Of a stretch of DNA of 64,000 nucleotides, positions 35,501 through 48,631 are shown in pieces; within the stretch, counting starts at the first letter, position 1; the number at the start of each line of letters is the position of its first letter. Under the pieces are notes generated by a model. It ran no database searches, was not told the DNA's origin, and was given only the letters and a program-made list of their open reading frames with translations. Position numbers and translations under genes: made by a program. The stretch spans positions 372,001-436,000 of the forward strand of contig CALYLX010000113.1 of the NCBI GenBank assembly GCA_944990035.1. The letters are read 5' to 3'. This stretch comes from Clitopilus passeckerianus. Its lineage: Eukaryota > Basidiomycota > Agaricomycetes > Agaricales > Entolomataceae.

Positions 35501-36764
35501 GGAGAACCGGTGGATTCGGTGTTCTAATTCTATTTTACATGTCCTGCTGAATACATACTATTCTCCTGTCATGTTTACCCTTAGTCCTTCTAATAGATCT
35601 TGTATGATATCACGGCGCAAAGATTTGCTTCATAGACTTTATCTGCTAGGAACAGCACACGTCAGCGCCAGAATTGGTTTGTTCGTTCCGATATGTCTGT
35701 AGAATCAGCATAGCGGATGGCCGGGATGGATGCAGTTGACATGTCAATAAAGGATGGCTGGATCATGATAGGTTCTCGTAGACGTTCTTTGTTACATAAA
35801 TCAGACGACTTCAGTTGACTTCGTCCGAGTCAGATAGATGAACAGATTGAGCTTAGATAGGGAAAGGCCGTGCAGCTTTCTTACCTGGTTGGCGCATGGA
35901 CTATGCATCTAGGGTGGCAAAAGAAAAAGCTACCTGGGCCTCAGTCAGGCTCCGTTCCGACAAGATTCGACGCCAACGACACCAAATATAGTACCATGTT
36001 TCTTAATTGTCGGTCCGTCCGAGAGTAAGGACGCGAACGCGAAGAGACGGACAACAAACAGCTGCCCCTTGCGCGAAGAAAAATGAATTAGAATGCCTTC
36101 CTGAAAAAGCCTGAGTGAGGTGGGTCTGCCGCGTCCGTCGAAGACAGGGCATGTATCTAGGATGCAGCATCTAGCCGTGGGCCGTTGAATATTATCCGCA
36201 TTCCGTCTAAGTAAGAGCAAGTAGGGCTGGGGAAGGGTTACCGATTGAAAATAATATAGTTTATTCCGTACCGCATCACGGGTCGCCGACCGTCTGAGTT
36301 GAAAAAAGGAAGAGGTCCGCTGGAGATCTGCGGCGACAAAGAGACGGTGACAAGTGAAAAGATATTCGGCGGAGGGGGAAGATGTGAGAACAGCGTGATA
36401 TGATAGATTTCCGACAAAAATCGGGGGAAAATCAATAAATTTGGAGTAACCAAGTGCCAAAGATGGACGCGACGAACGGTTGAAGCGAAGCACAAAATGG
36501 AGGATAAAGTTCCACGTGAGATGAGAAATTGCCAAACGGAGACAGAAATTATGGGTAAGGCTATGGAAAGTCCCCTGGGATAAATATTAATATTGTGTAT
36601 TTGTAATCAGAGAAATCAGTAAAATAAATGTTGTTACCCTTAACATGATCTTCCCCTATTTTGGACAATTTTTTCAGTTACTCCTCCTCCGAGCATAGAC
36701 GCGACCGACCGTTCCGTTTTTAAATAATAATGTCCGCGTACGACAAGTTCCCTTGTTTAATGTC

Positions 36765-39279
36765 ATGTCTTTATATACGCTCCCTTCCCTTCCAAGGACG
36801 CCGTCAACATACGCGTCCATGAACGCCACTTTGCCGTCGTTGCAGACCGATCTTCTGTCCTGGTCTTCAGTATGGAGGAGTAACACCAGCAAGCTCCTAA
36901 CACCACCAATGACTTCAACATTCGAATCGAGGAGAATGAGTTTACCAAAAGTTCAGATGACTTTGCCTCCAATTGCGACTTTTGAAAGGCTGGCACCTTG
37001 TACGTTCTCAATTTCTTAGTCGAATTCAAAGGAATGCTGAACTTGTTCCAGTAACACCGCCGGAAGATGTTATGCCTTCATCGTCAAAGAAGTACTCCCC
37101 CCCATCACAGGACAGGCGACCACCAATAGATCAAGATGAACCAATGCCAATTGCTCCAGAGACCGAGTACTCGCAACCAAAACCTCCTCAGTTCTGCGAT
37201 GCACCTTATGCCGACTGGCTACTGGACTCTGCTTCGCGATCGCGGTCAGCTAACTCAATAGCTGAGAAAACTTGCGAGATGATTTGCTATCTCTGGTTTG
37301 CAACCTCTTCACCGGAAGCTCGTGCTGCAGCCTCGTCCGCAAATACATATCTGACGCCTAATAATTCACCTCCGTTTTCGTCACGACCGCATCCCTCAAC
37401 TTCGACACTTCAACTTAATGCATCGCCAGTCTTCGTGCAGTTTCTGCAAAAGCTCCTGGAGACAACTCAAGTGTCCCAGTCGGTCATCGTGCTTTCTCTG
37501 CATTACATCTGGAAACTCAAGGTCCGAAATAACTTTACGCCCGCCCAGCAGGGGAGTGAGTTTCGGATAGCAGTGGCGGGTCTTATGATGGCGAACAAGT
37601 TCCTCGACGAGTAAGTTTTCATTGGACGCGTTTCTCCTAGTGTGAACTGACAGCGTTCCCAGCAACACTTACACGAACAAGACATGGTCGGAAGTTTCGG
37701 GCATTGACTTGGTGGAGATCAACCGGATGGAAAAGGAGTTCCTCATGGGCGTAGATTTCAACCTCTACGTCGACAAATCGACCTACGAGTCCTGGCTCAA
37801 CCTCCTAAAAGGTCTCGTTATGGCCAAGGAGCGCGACAGTCGGCATTACCGCAAGTCTCGCAGCCGAGGCGTTCGTGCCGTTGGGAAGCACCTTTCCCCC
37901 TCTTCCTCTCATCAACATTCTGCTTACCATTCATCGAACCATCACCATGCTTCGACTGGCCCCTCATCACGGACCTATTCGACGACCTCCTCTTCGTCTG
38001 CAAGGCATCGCGCTCGTTCGACTTCTCCCGGCAAGTCACTGCCTTACCCAGTCTATCAGCCAGCGCCGATGATCCCTGAGCCGGTGTCTCCTTCGCCGCT
38101 CCCCTCCACAAAATCATCCGGGTCCAAGCGTTCAGCAGCGGATGCGTTCTCGCCTACGTCGGAGACCTTCTCACAGGTACCTTCCAAGAGGCCTGTGTCG
38201 ATCTCATTGCAAATTCCCGAGTTTGCGAGCTCGAATGGAGGTGGAAGTACTGGAAGCAGTGCAGGTCCGCATTCGCACAGCCCACTGGAGGGACTGTCGT
38301 CGTTTGGCAACATGAGTATCGATTCCCCCGCCCGGCCTCAACGGCCAGCGGCTACGACCATGGAGAGGGACGATGTTCCTTTGACGAGGAAGCATGCGAT
38401 CCAGCCGGAGACTTTGGTTGCCCCTTATTCGCTGGATGAGGAGAAGAGGAGGGCAGTGCCTCAGGTTGGTTTATTCTTCAATTTCGTTGGCTATATGCGC
38501 TAACCATCGCATTACAGAATCTCTACTTCTACACTCTCGCTTGTTCACCGATGGATAAGGATGAGGACACTGCTGAGCGTGCTCGCAAGGCTAGGTTGAG
38601 GTACCACCAACCCACGCAGACTCAACCGACCCTTCCCCACTTCAATACTCACTTCAGCTACAACGCTCCCGCATCTAACACCATCCCAACCACCGCTACT
38701 AATTACACCAATGCTAGCCATCGCCCCACGCACACTAATTCCGTCCCCCAGCAAAATCCCTACCCTTATTACCACCACTCCGTTCAGCAGTTGCCCATCC
38801 CCTCTGTTATCCAGTCCTGTTTGTCGAGCCCGCATGAGAGCCACTTGCAGCTTATGCCCGTGCATCAGCAACACCACCAACAGCCGAGGTTGCCCCACTT
38901 CAGCGATATGCGGTGGTCCAGGAGCGTCGCCCTGCCCCCGCCAGCGACGCATATACCCAACCCCATGACAAGCTACAGCCACTCTTCGTCCCACTACGCT
39001 CCCGCCCCTACCCACGTCACTCACACGACGTACACAGCACCTTCGTCTGCGGCTTCGTCACCTATGAACACCCACACCAGTTCAACGGGCGCCCCCAATG
39101 GAACGAGGTATACAAACCAGGCTCTTCCTACCGAGAGCCCCGTTCCCTCGGCACAATTTGCAAACGCTGGTCCGCCGGGTGTACATTTCTCGTACTATAC
39201 GCCTGTGCATCAGCCGTCGAGTGTCTACCCTCCGAATTGGGCTTCCGGGACGGGCGCGAACAGGACTCGTAGGTGGTGA
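36765..39279 (+). CDS. Pho80/Pcl-family cyclin (Clg1/Pas1-like) with long low-complexity tail
   Basis: Cyclin partner of a Pho85/Pef1-type kinase. Exon 1 starts MSLYTLPSLPRTPSTYASMN; a 52-bp intron leads to TPPEDVMPSSSKKYSPP. The cyclin box includes WLLDSASRSRSANSIAEKTC, SPVFVQFLQKLLETTQVSQS, VIVLSLHYIWKLKVRN, FRIAVAGLMMANKFLD then DNTYTNKTWSEVSGIDLVEI and NRMEKEFLMGVDFNLYVDKS. The 'NKFLDDNTYTNKTWSEVSG' pattern is diagnostic of the Pcl group. After the box come about 450 residues rich in Ser, Pro, His and Gln, ending GTGANRTRRW. About 780 residues, four exons. The ATG at 36765 is the first that opens the coding frame. Member within the group (Clg1 versus Pas1) not certain. Confidence 0.88.
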
Positions 39280-41727
39280 AGGGTGCCTCTGCTTGGCTTG
39301 GGATCCACTTGATATGATTATGATTACGAACTTTGACGAACATTCGACTTCGACTTCTTGTTCCCCATTGCTTGCCCACTGCCTCATTATTCGCCGCGAC
39401 ATCCATACACACTCTGCTCTCTTCGATTTTAATTTTGGGTCTTGCAATTCGTTTCGTTTTTCTCTATTTTGGTCATTTCTTGTGCATCATCATCGGACCT
39501 CCGAACTTTAGCAGTCACATATTATTGGTATCAATAATTCTTATTATATTCACCAGCATTGCACATTGCTCTTCACATCTTTATAATCCTTCATGCACTT
39601 TCAAGTTTCCCTTTGCGCATTATAAACCATAAAGCTACATTATACACTTCATGTTACACTTTTCTGCTCTCTCTCCTCCCACCTTCACCTGTATCATTTA
39701 GCAACTTACAGCAATGGATAGTCGTCTGCACCAGAGTATATTTTTCCCAACGATGCAGATATTCTCCTTACTACGATACTAGTATACCCTTACTCGTACT
39801 CGCACACACCTCCATATTACACTCCATACAAGAATACGAATATGCCGAAGACCGGTCCAGCGTACTTACCAAGTACAGGCGGATCTTCTTGATCCTCGAC
39901 TTACTCTGTGATGTGCTCGTTGTCAGTCATTGATTCCCTTCTCAAATCTGAATTGATTGGGTTAGTTAGACGTCGGACTTGAGTGGTCTCCCAGGTAGAT
40001 CGTGTACTCGCGTGCTTACTAGAGTGTGATGTGTAACAGTGTATTTTGACGGTCGGGGACCGTTGTTAACTTGGTGCTCGTCTAGGAAGGGAAACGCCTC
40101 CTTGACGGAATCGCAAATCTCGCGTGGTGGGCGACGGAACGTGATGGATCTTTTAAGAGGCTTGGTCTACGTCCACCGAGACCACAATCCCGACGCCGAG
40201 GGTAACCACGCTACGCATCGTCAGACGGCTTCCAGGTAGTGCTAAGACCTGACCCGCCTGCCGGTGGTGACACGTTCTATCTGACGAACTGGGAGCAGCT
40301 CCGTCCGAGTTTGAAAAGAAAATCTGCATTGACTGATACGGATAGGTCCTGAGTCTAGCAGGATTTGCACCGTCATTATCGTTCGGCGTCTATCTACGCT
40401 GGCTCAGGCAGGCTTCTAGTTATTTCCTTAGTTTCCTAGTGAGAAGATCCCGCGGCTTGGGTAAGTAAGTGCACTGATCGATGCTGGGATGGCGTTTAGA
40501 TGATATTGGATCGGAAAAGGCCAGCCGGAACACAGTGCGTCTGCTGAGAATTCTGGATGAATCCAGGTATGACCCGAAAATTTTGCCTGGATGCACCGCC
40601 CGGAACGATACGACGAGATCTATCCGCTAAGCATCCATCCAGGCAGGTACACGTATACACACGTATGCACGATGCACAAGTATCCAATACATTTCGGAAT
40701 CGCGTAGCGCACGGAGATGGGTGGTGCGTTTTGATTTTATCCTGGACTTTATCGAGTCGTAATTTGTCAATTGTGATCAGCCAGGGCACCACTCCTCGCG
40801 GATACTGTGGTCGGACCAGGTCGGTCGTGTATCAGGTCATTCACATACATTATACCGGATGGCGGAGGTGCTTTGGCCCCTGTGCTTATTGTGCTTGTGC
40901 TTCCTTGGGATGGGAAACGACCGCACCCTTACCTGCTTGCCTAACGGGCTCGGACTCGAGGTAAATTTCGTTTGCGCAACATGCTGCATGTTCGGTTATG
41001 TACGTAACAGTAAAGGTAGAACCAGCAAAGACAGTATGGAATTATTTTATCCATTTATCCATGAAATGCACATGTATTGACCGAGAGGATTTTGGAAATC
41101 CAGCAGTGAGATGACCGAACTCGGCGTCGGGCGCATTCTTGTCGCTGTTCCTGGATAGTTAGGCCCATAGGTGGCATTTGTGGTGTATCTGTATTGGAAG
41201 GATGGGGGGCAGAATATTTCTGGGGCTATGATTTCACGTCGACAACCCACAGCAATCTCAACATGAAATCTTGAAAATCAGTTGTTGATCAGATTGACCA
41301 CACTTTTTAATGGTGCGCCCTTTGCCTCTTGGGGCTGTGTAAAATGATAATGATGGCCTCAATTATAATTCCTCCTACAAACTGCTGACTATTGTTGCTT
41401 GACCCGCTCGAAAGGGGAATAGGTGCCAGAGAAGGGCCGGCTAGAGAAGAGAAGGTCACGGAGGAATGACAGATCCCCATTTCCACGTACATGCACAGAA
41501 TAGTATCAGCCACTCATCTCTCCAACACTGTTCAGCTGGTACACCATCGCCGTAATGCTGCCTCGTGGCTCCCGAGGATGGTGAGTCATGCCCTCGGTTG
41601 CCCAAAATTTTCTTTGGCAGATGGCACCTGCCTGGGATGAAGAAGCCTTGACCGTATCCATCCTGAAATGACGTCTAAAATGCGGATACGGTACGTTTAC
41701 CGCAAACAGAACAACAATGATGTGAAC
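39280..41727. other. Intergenic
   Basis: Pyrimidine-rich 3' flank of the cyclin gene to about 39.9 kb, then no supported gene. A plus-strand 135-codon frame at 40557 has no features. Confidence 0.4.
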
Positions 41728-42300
41728 TCAAAACTGAGTCGATGTGAAGGCCCGGTATGTCATTTGAATGATCACTGGCCTAACTTCGTATTTCACATCA
41801 GTATTTGACTGTGTATCATCTGAATGAGTTGAAGAGAGCTGTGAAATGGAAGGCCCGCGTTGATAACAGACCACAGGAACGAGCATGCGGCGGACGGCGG
41901 TCTCCGAGAGCTTACAAGCTAGGTCACACCCCAAGGAACATGGAAAGTGTCCAAAGCTATATGGCGCATCTTTACAAGGTTTATCGCGTGTTATGATCAG
42001 CCGGGACCCTTTGGGACAATAGGTTATGTCGTCAAGTGGCTGGGGTGGCGCGACAACCTCAGTCTTCATCTCATAAAAACATGTTGGGGTACATACAGTG
42101 AATGGAGTAAGGGGTGAACTTACCCCCTGATCGCCAGAACGACCGCAGGTCAACGAGATAACAGAAACAGAGACCCAACCGGCAGCGATACACACGTATG
42201 CCGTACGGTTTGCAGAGAGATTGTCAATTAATGGATCATGCCACATGGTAGAGGAGTGCCGTGGCGTGTCTACGGTACACGGTATTAGTATTACAATCAT
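41728..42300 (-). CDS. Possible small membrane or secreted protein, two exons
   Basis: A 190-codon minus-strand frame with a plausible internal intron (GTAAGTTC..GATGAAG at about 42122-42064) whose removal keeps the frame. The first part holds a hydrophobic stretch (YVCIAAGWVSVSVISLTC); the second is Cys-containing (TYCPKGSRLIITRDKPCKDA, GHFPCSLGCDLACK). It lies only 6 bp from the stop of the next gene on the same strand, which argues against an independent promoter, so it may be chance or a longer 3' feature. Confidence 0.25.
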   Translation of the reverse strand: MIVILIPCTVDTPRHSSTMWHDPLIDNLSANRTAYVCIAAGWVSVSVISLTCGRSGDQGVSSPLTPFTVCTPTCFYEMKTEVVAPPQPLDDITYCPKGSRLIITRDKPCKDAPYSFGHFPCSLGCDLACKLSETAVRRMLVPVVCYQRGPSISQLSSTHSDDTQSNTDVKYEVRPVIIQMTYRAFTSTQF

Positions 42301-42306
42301 TACTTT

Positions 42307-42940
42307 TCAGGCGCTAGATTGAGTCGGTGAATCGCCGGTAATATCTTGTGGATTTGCCAACCGCGCTTCTTCGGCACGAAGCTGAGCGATAGCTGTGGAC
42401 TTGAAGGCCTAAGGGAGGAAAACAGGCATATCACACATCAGCAGGTGATCTTTGGAGGCGCTTTTTGCCCTATAAGCTTTTGACGCACCTGGGTGAAGTA
42501 GTACCCGGCGAGGACGCCGCTTACTAGAAACAAAGGGGGTGAGTAAAGCGGAGTAATAGAGTTGAACGTGCGTAGGAAGGAGGGCCGCTCCAGAAAGGTA
42601 AAGACATTGAAAGCTAACTACTTACAGACGCCACAGAAGACGGTTTTGTTTCTGTTGAAGCCCATAAGGCGCTGTCCAATGACGGCTAATCATCGGGAAT
42701 AGACATGAAATTATACAGATTTGCAAATGTTACTTTTTTCGGAGAGTTACAGAGAGCGGCTTGCCTGATGTTAATCCTGACGAAAGCCCAGCAAATATGC
42801 CCTCTTTTTGGGCTTCCTACGGTGAGGCGATGATTGAATAGGCTTACCAAAGTTTGGAGTCGTATGAATGAACCAACCTTAGTTACTTGTTCTAGCGCAT
42901 CTGCAGGAAGCTGGTAGTCTCCCCGAGGTTGCTTGTCCAT
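42307..42940 (-). CDS. Small membrane protein of about 95 residues, unknown function
   Basis: Five short exons join in frame: MDKQPRGDYQLPADALEQ, EAQKEGIFAGLSSGLTS, AVIGQRLMGFNRNKTVFCGV, LSGVLAGYYFTQ and AFKSTAIAQLRAEEARLANP, ending TQSSA. Two Gly-rich hydrophobic segments with a basic loop (RLMGFNRNK) suggest a hairpin in an organelle membrane. The second intron must use a GC donor (GCAAGC) to stay in frame; the others are GT..AG. Divergent from ZIP4 with 218 bp between the starts. Too short for ordinary ORF calling. No function known to me. Confidence 0.6.
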
Positions 42941-43158
42941 TTTCCGGTGGCAATAGAGGAAACAAGACGAGAAATCCGGAGCAGTAGACCGATAATTGTT
43001 GAAAGTATGGACAGGGGCCTCTGCTCCGCTGTCCGGAACGCCACCAAATGACGGACACGTGACAGTCGCGAACTGTCACACTGCGTTACAACCATCCTTT
43101 CTAGTGAACTCTCATCAATCGACCTGGTCGCGTTTCCTGCTAACGCTTTTAAGTCCTA

Positions 43159-46100
43159 ATGTCTGAAAACAAGAAGAAAGAGAGCCCTCAAAGCTTCCAA
43201 CAGCTTTATGAATCTATCAAGGGTACATTGAGCCCGCGCCGCGTCTAATGACTTGAAATCGATCGTTTTTTGTGACTATATGCAGAACTACTCCTGGTAA
43301 CGAAATCACGTCTTGATGACCCAAAGCCATCGGCGCGGCCGTCTCTCGCGGAGGATTTACAGAAAGTAGCTGGAATGGCGGAGGAGTTTACGGAACTGAG
43401 GAATTCCAGATCGAGTAAGAGTTGGAGCCAATTCGCTGATAGGTTGGACCAAGAAGGTCTGTCATCCTTTCCGTTTAGCCTTATCGATGGTTTCGCTCGG
43501 ATTCTTCCTTGGCTCTGACACATGAATGTAAAGGCGTTAATCTCTGGAACATCTCGGGGCTGGTTCGCAAGACAGCTGAAGACGACGGCCGAACTCTGGT
43601 CGCTGCTCGTTTAGTGGATTTCCTCATTTCTCTCTAGCTCGGGCTTACAACGGCTGTCCGGAACTCAGTCAGATATGCTGCTTTCCGCTTAATCGAAGCG
43701 GGAATGGAGGGGAAACCAAGAATAGAAGGTTCTGTTTACTTGTTCGTTCCTGTGCAATTCACTGACGCAGTGTCTCGAAAGGTCAACTCCATGCTCTCCA
43801 GGTAGCGAGTAAGGCAGGAGCTACCCTTTCGGGTAAGAATGCTCTTACCCCTCGTCGATGGCGCCGGGCCTGAACGACTTTCATCAGAAATCGGCCGCCA
43901 TGATGTGGCTGCGCGCGTATTGACCAGTGCTGCGAAGGTAAACCCATTCTTCTATGCGCTTCTCTTCCTACATAGCCCTGAAGAAATATGTCCTAGTATG
44001 AAGATTCGTTGAGAAAAATGGGAGACCCGAATGGCTCCCATTCACAGGACATAGCATCCGCTACAATCGTGTACTTCTGTTGTCGGATGGAAGCGGTAGG
44101 AGTCTCCATTTTATCTATTGACCACTGGTTACTCATGTTCCTGGTCACCACTATCACCAGGCGTGGAGAGAAAAGAATCATACTGTTGCGGAATTCATGT
44201 CCCAGAAAATCACAGGTGCGTATAGTGAGCACACAGCACGAAATCACATCAAAACCCAGTCTTCTATGTCCGTCACGTGTGGATAGATGACAAGCAACGG
44301 CTTTCTATGCTGGAGCCTCACTTTGTAAGCGACTTCAAGCCTCCTCGTGCCGGATCGATACGCCTAATACACACGCATGAATGTAGCGACATCTCCTTGT
44401 TTCCAAATTCTACCGGATCGGAAAATCTATCCTGGACGAACCCGAGAGTAAGGCAGCTATCGCGGTTACCTGGTTGCAGAAGGCGTTCTCCCTGGCAGAC
44501 CAAGTGGACAGTGGCACGGTTCCTGGAATTCGGGAGCTCAAGGTCAGTATCGCGGCCGTTTCTCCGAACACCCACTCATTTTCCAATTTGGGAAACAGGT
44601 ATCGGTTCTGCAAGCGCTAGGTACCCAGTTTGGCATACCTCGGTAACATTAGTGCTAAGCCTTGTCCACAGCGAGGGCGTACTTTGTTGCGGGATCATAT
44701 GATAGAGCCGAGGCAACTCTGGAGGAGCTTATACCATCCATAGACGTCTTCACGGATAACGTGAGACTATTAGGTGAAGATCTGAGGTTGTATCTAATAC
44801 ATCGTCTGAGTGCAGGCAAAAACCGAATATCAAGAACTTCGATGGCTAAGGCTTGCAACTCTCAAACGGCGCAAGGCGTCTGATTCAGCTTTACTTGATG
44901 GTATGTCGGTTCCTACTTGTGGGGGTGGGCCTCGCGCTGAGAACGGCCTCTTCGCCTGAAGCCTTCAAGTCAATTATCGATCACATGGCCTTCTCGGAGG
45001 CAAATATCACTGAGTACGTTGTGCCCGTTGTTGACAATTGCTGTCTCTAGACGCCACACATCTTTTAGTATACTCCAGGATCTGAGAACGCTTCATCACC
45101 AGCAGTAAGTTCCTCGGTTCATATCAAAACGGATAAGGTTGAAAGATTTCATTTTAGGACCCTTGTAACCGCTGTTCATCAGCATTGTCTACAACAGGCA
45201 ATACAGTGTCATGGAGCAGAAAAGGACTGTGTTTCTCAACTCCTTCTATCGCTTATTTTCCACTGTGCGAAAGATGAGAATCATGAAAGGTCCTTGCAAA
45301 CCGTCGATTCCATGTTTACATGTGGGTGGCCCTGACTAGCTTACCTCTCTCCAATCTTACGCGCCCCTCTAGCTTTATGTCAAGCTGAGATCGAACTGGA
45401 GAGCATCTGCTCAACGGCATGCCTGACGGTATACACCTTTTAGCCTTGTTCGTGCAGTGTCCCTAACTCTTTTGTTCACGTAGCTCTTGTGGCAATATGG
45501 GGATCGCCAATATCAGGCCAAGAAGTGGTCCGAAGCTGCGGATTGGTTTATGGCTGGTACGCACCAACTGTTCAGGGCTAGTGGGGCAACTACAAGTACG
45601 AAATGCCTCCGCAAGGCCGCACTGTGCTATATCGAACACTGGGAGTTTGCTCGTGCGTCTACGGTGATCCGGCAGTGCCCTGCCAATGAGGCGAAGACCC
45701 ATTATGTCATGTTTCTCATCTCAGTGCATCAAGGTAGGCGGCATCTATCTGGATTCGGTCAATAACGCATGTGGGTTCGGCGAGCTAATAATGTGAGATA
45801 CCAATAAGGTCTAGAAGACGAAGGTTAGCTTTCCCCGTTAAGGTTGATAATGCTTCTGACAATCCCTCCCACAGCAATCGGCTCAATCCGGTCTATGGTA
45901 GAAGCGCCAGATTTCGACCGAAATATGTTATTATTGGCGACCCAGATTTCTCACCGATTCGAGATGAAAGGAGTGCTACTCTCCGTTCTACAGTCCCTTC
46001 TCGAAACCCTGAAACTAGACAACATCGGCGAAAGTGTGGTTGAAGCGATGACACTGATTCGGTGTATCATCAGGCTTGCTTTAGGGTTACTTGGAGATCC

Positions 46101-47809
46101 AACTATGAGAAAGTCAGTCAGGCACTTCGTATTTGACGGGAACTTTTCGCTGACCATGGGCTTTACATTTCCAGGACAACTCTGATTGACACCGTGGTGC
46201 ATCATTTCCAGATCGGTACGAAGAATGTGAATAGAAATCTGTTCCCACATGATGCTAAAGTCTGTGAATAGCACGAGATCTTGCTGTTACCGCTTCTGTG
46301 CAAATGACAGCATCGTTAATCAGCAAGGATATCTCGTGGCTATGGAGGACAGCGTATAACAGCGCAGTCGAAGGTTGTTCGGGCTGGGAATGTGAAGACC
46401 AACAGATTTGGCAGCTATTTTCAATCGCCAAACAGGTGGGTAATTCTATGCGGTGGCACTTCGTGCTCTGGAAATGTCCACAGCTCCTTGAGGCGCTATG
46501 CAAGGCATCCCCGGTTGAGTCTGACCCGGAAATATACGTGCATCTGGTTAACGCCGGCTTCGCGTCACTTTCTGGCCATGGTAAGACTCACGGTTGTTAA
46601 TGACACCAGGTGCTAAGCCATGCTCCTTTGTACCCAGCATTTTCCATTCGTAAGGCCATCCTGTCTGGGGAACCTGATGTACGTGGCTTCTCAGTTCAGT
46701 CACCTGGTAACTCAACCTATGATCCACAGAATATAGATGTTACCGAGATCGCCTCGGAATTGGTCACATTCAGAACAGAAGTTACTGAGATATTGGCGAA
46801 AGGCCAGATCCGTGACAGTAGCCATACCATGCGTCTCCAATACTTCATTCATACACTTCAAATTTTCCAGGCTGAGTTCTTGGCCTATTCGAATGAATGG
46901 GAGAAGCTATCCCGAACGATTGGAGTAAGTTTCTAGTTTGTTCAGAAGATCATTCCATATTCAAAGAACTCGAAGGAAATTGCAGATTCGGGACCCTTGG
47001 CACTCGATACTTATGAAGCAATCACTGACATTCTAGTCCGTCCCAGTACTGATTTGCCAATTTGGTCTTCAATTGATAATCCGATTTCGAAAAGTGGGTG
47101 AACAAAAGCTGTCCAATCGATGGTGAGATGAGATTTTACCCCAAAAATTACGAGATTTCACCTACATTCCTACATAGTGTTGCATGGATGCCTTGAGGTC
47201 CGTTCTCACCGACCTTGTGGCGACCGTTGAATTTACCCGATTGCTCAAGGCCCTCTTACACTCCAGTCTCGATCATGGTCGCCTATCAGTCGAGAAGTTT
47301 TCTAGATGGCTGAGAGCAATATGCACAATTATACTTGCCCGCAACACTGTTTCTGATAGGTCCAAAGCGATCGGGTATATCGAGCAGGCTCTGAGTGTTA
47401 TTGAAGATACCTCAAACGAAGAAGAGGTTCGCACAGGCAACCGGATATTCTGTTGACAAGCATCCAACTGATGGTGGTCCAATCTCACTTCGTCTAGTCG
47501 TACCCTCTGGATGAACGGCAGTGGCTTCTTGCGACAACGTATAACACCGGAGCCGAGTGTCTACAGTTGGTGCTTAACCGATGTTTATGCTGCGAAGCCA
47601 CTTACCCGAGGATTAACAGCGCTTCCATGCTGGAAGAAGCCAAGCGCTGGTTTGAGGCATCCACCCTCTTGTGCAAGCATGTGCCGGGAGGAAAAGATCG
47701 GGCGCAAAAGGTCGGCTTCCGATATTTCGCTTCGAACTCGGTATGAAAACCTTTGGTATAGATTTCCGAAACATATGCCCACCTACTTGGACGCTACGGA
47801 CCCAAGTAG
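43159..47809 (+). CDS. ZIP4: Meiosis protein Spo22/Zip4-like (TPR repeats)
   Basis: Scaffold of the synapsis-initiation (ZMM) complex that promotes meiotic crossovers; member of the SPO22/ZIP4 family (PF08631). It starts MSENKKKESPQSFQQLYESI. Landmarks in order: VNLWNISGLVRKTAEDD, RYAAFRLIEAGME, SKFYRIGKSILDEPES, AIAVTWLQKAFSLADQ, RAYFVAGSYDRAEATLEEL, LWQYGDRQYQAKKWSEAADW, CLRKAALCYIEHWEFARA, KDISWLWRTAYNSAVEGCSG (the most diagnostic), FSIAKQVGNSMRWH and a C-terminal EEAKRWFEASTLLCKHVP joined to ISETYAHLLGRYGPK and TAG. About twenty introns, some with weak donors (GTCTGT, GTCGGC). Roughly 950-1000 residues, normal for the family. Expected to be expressed in meiosis. Confidence 0.85.
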
Positions 47810-48631
47810 GCACATGGAGAGCGTTTCATCTACTTCTTGCCACTTCTGGAGAACTGTTCTCTGCTTCGTCTCTTCGGACTTTCAAGTATTGGATGTGCTT
47901 GCCGCGAACTCCCTCAAGATTTTCTAGAGAGAATCACCTGAACAGCTGCCGTACACCACAAGTTGCCTATCGTGTCACAATCGCCGCAAACACTCTGACA
48001 GGCTTTTCCCTTCTCCTGGCGCCCCTAATTCAAAAACCACCTCAACGCGGCGTTTGGTAAACTCGTGGCTACACTGAATGATGGAAGGCTGTAGTATGGC
48101 CCAGCTATGTACTTAGATCGATATCAATAAAGATAATCTTACGCATCCCCGCCTGTCGTTGAGCAGTTGAGCAGTTGTGAGAGTTCCCGGCCCATCCAAC
48201 GCAGTCCATTCATCAAAAGGATCGGAGAAAAGAGTTTAGAGTTCGACGACGACGGGAGCCATCAACGTGCCGGCGGTTGTTCACTGAGTGTATAACGGCA
48301 TGGAGGCGTGCAGAAATAGCCTTGTTACTCGTGAACTATATGAAGTATTAATCGCATCTTCTGATCAAATGAATGGAATGCTAGATGGCCGACAGCACGC
48401 CTGTAACCCCCCACCGACCCTAGCATACCGCTGATCGTGATTAACAATGAGGTTGGGGTCTTTGATCAGCATATTGTCGGCAGCTGGGGCAAAGTGTGAT
48501 GGCAGGTAAGATTTACCACCAAGCGCTATGTCCCTGCAAGGCCCAACAAGTAGGCCAAGTTCCCCTCTCGCACCACCTGTCGTTCATAGATCATTCACTT
48601 GTCAGGTAGTGACCCCCTCCATCAACCCTCC
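47810..48631. other. Convergent intergenic between ZIP4 and UTP18
   Basis: No gene seen. Confidence 0.45.

Larger units (their letters stand above)
26993..36764. other. Gene-poor stretch with coding relics
   Basis: Almost 10 kb without a gene I can complete. It contains many frames of 60-130 codons on both strands, none with a recognised family. The better ones are minus 27561-27953 (130 codons), minus 28849-29500 (separate entry), minus 30063-30344 (with CCHKCIRPCAASD), plus 32238-32588 (separate entry) and minus 35945-36535 (196 codons, in the cyclin promoter, probably chance). No terminal repeats, reverse transcriptase or transposase motifs were seen. Likely old degenerate sequence. Confidence 0.4.

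Noticed and set aside
35945..36535. 196-codon minus-strand open frame upstream of the cyclin gene
   Set aside because: No signal peptide, domain or splice partners; lies where the cyclin promoter and leader should be. Likely chance.
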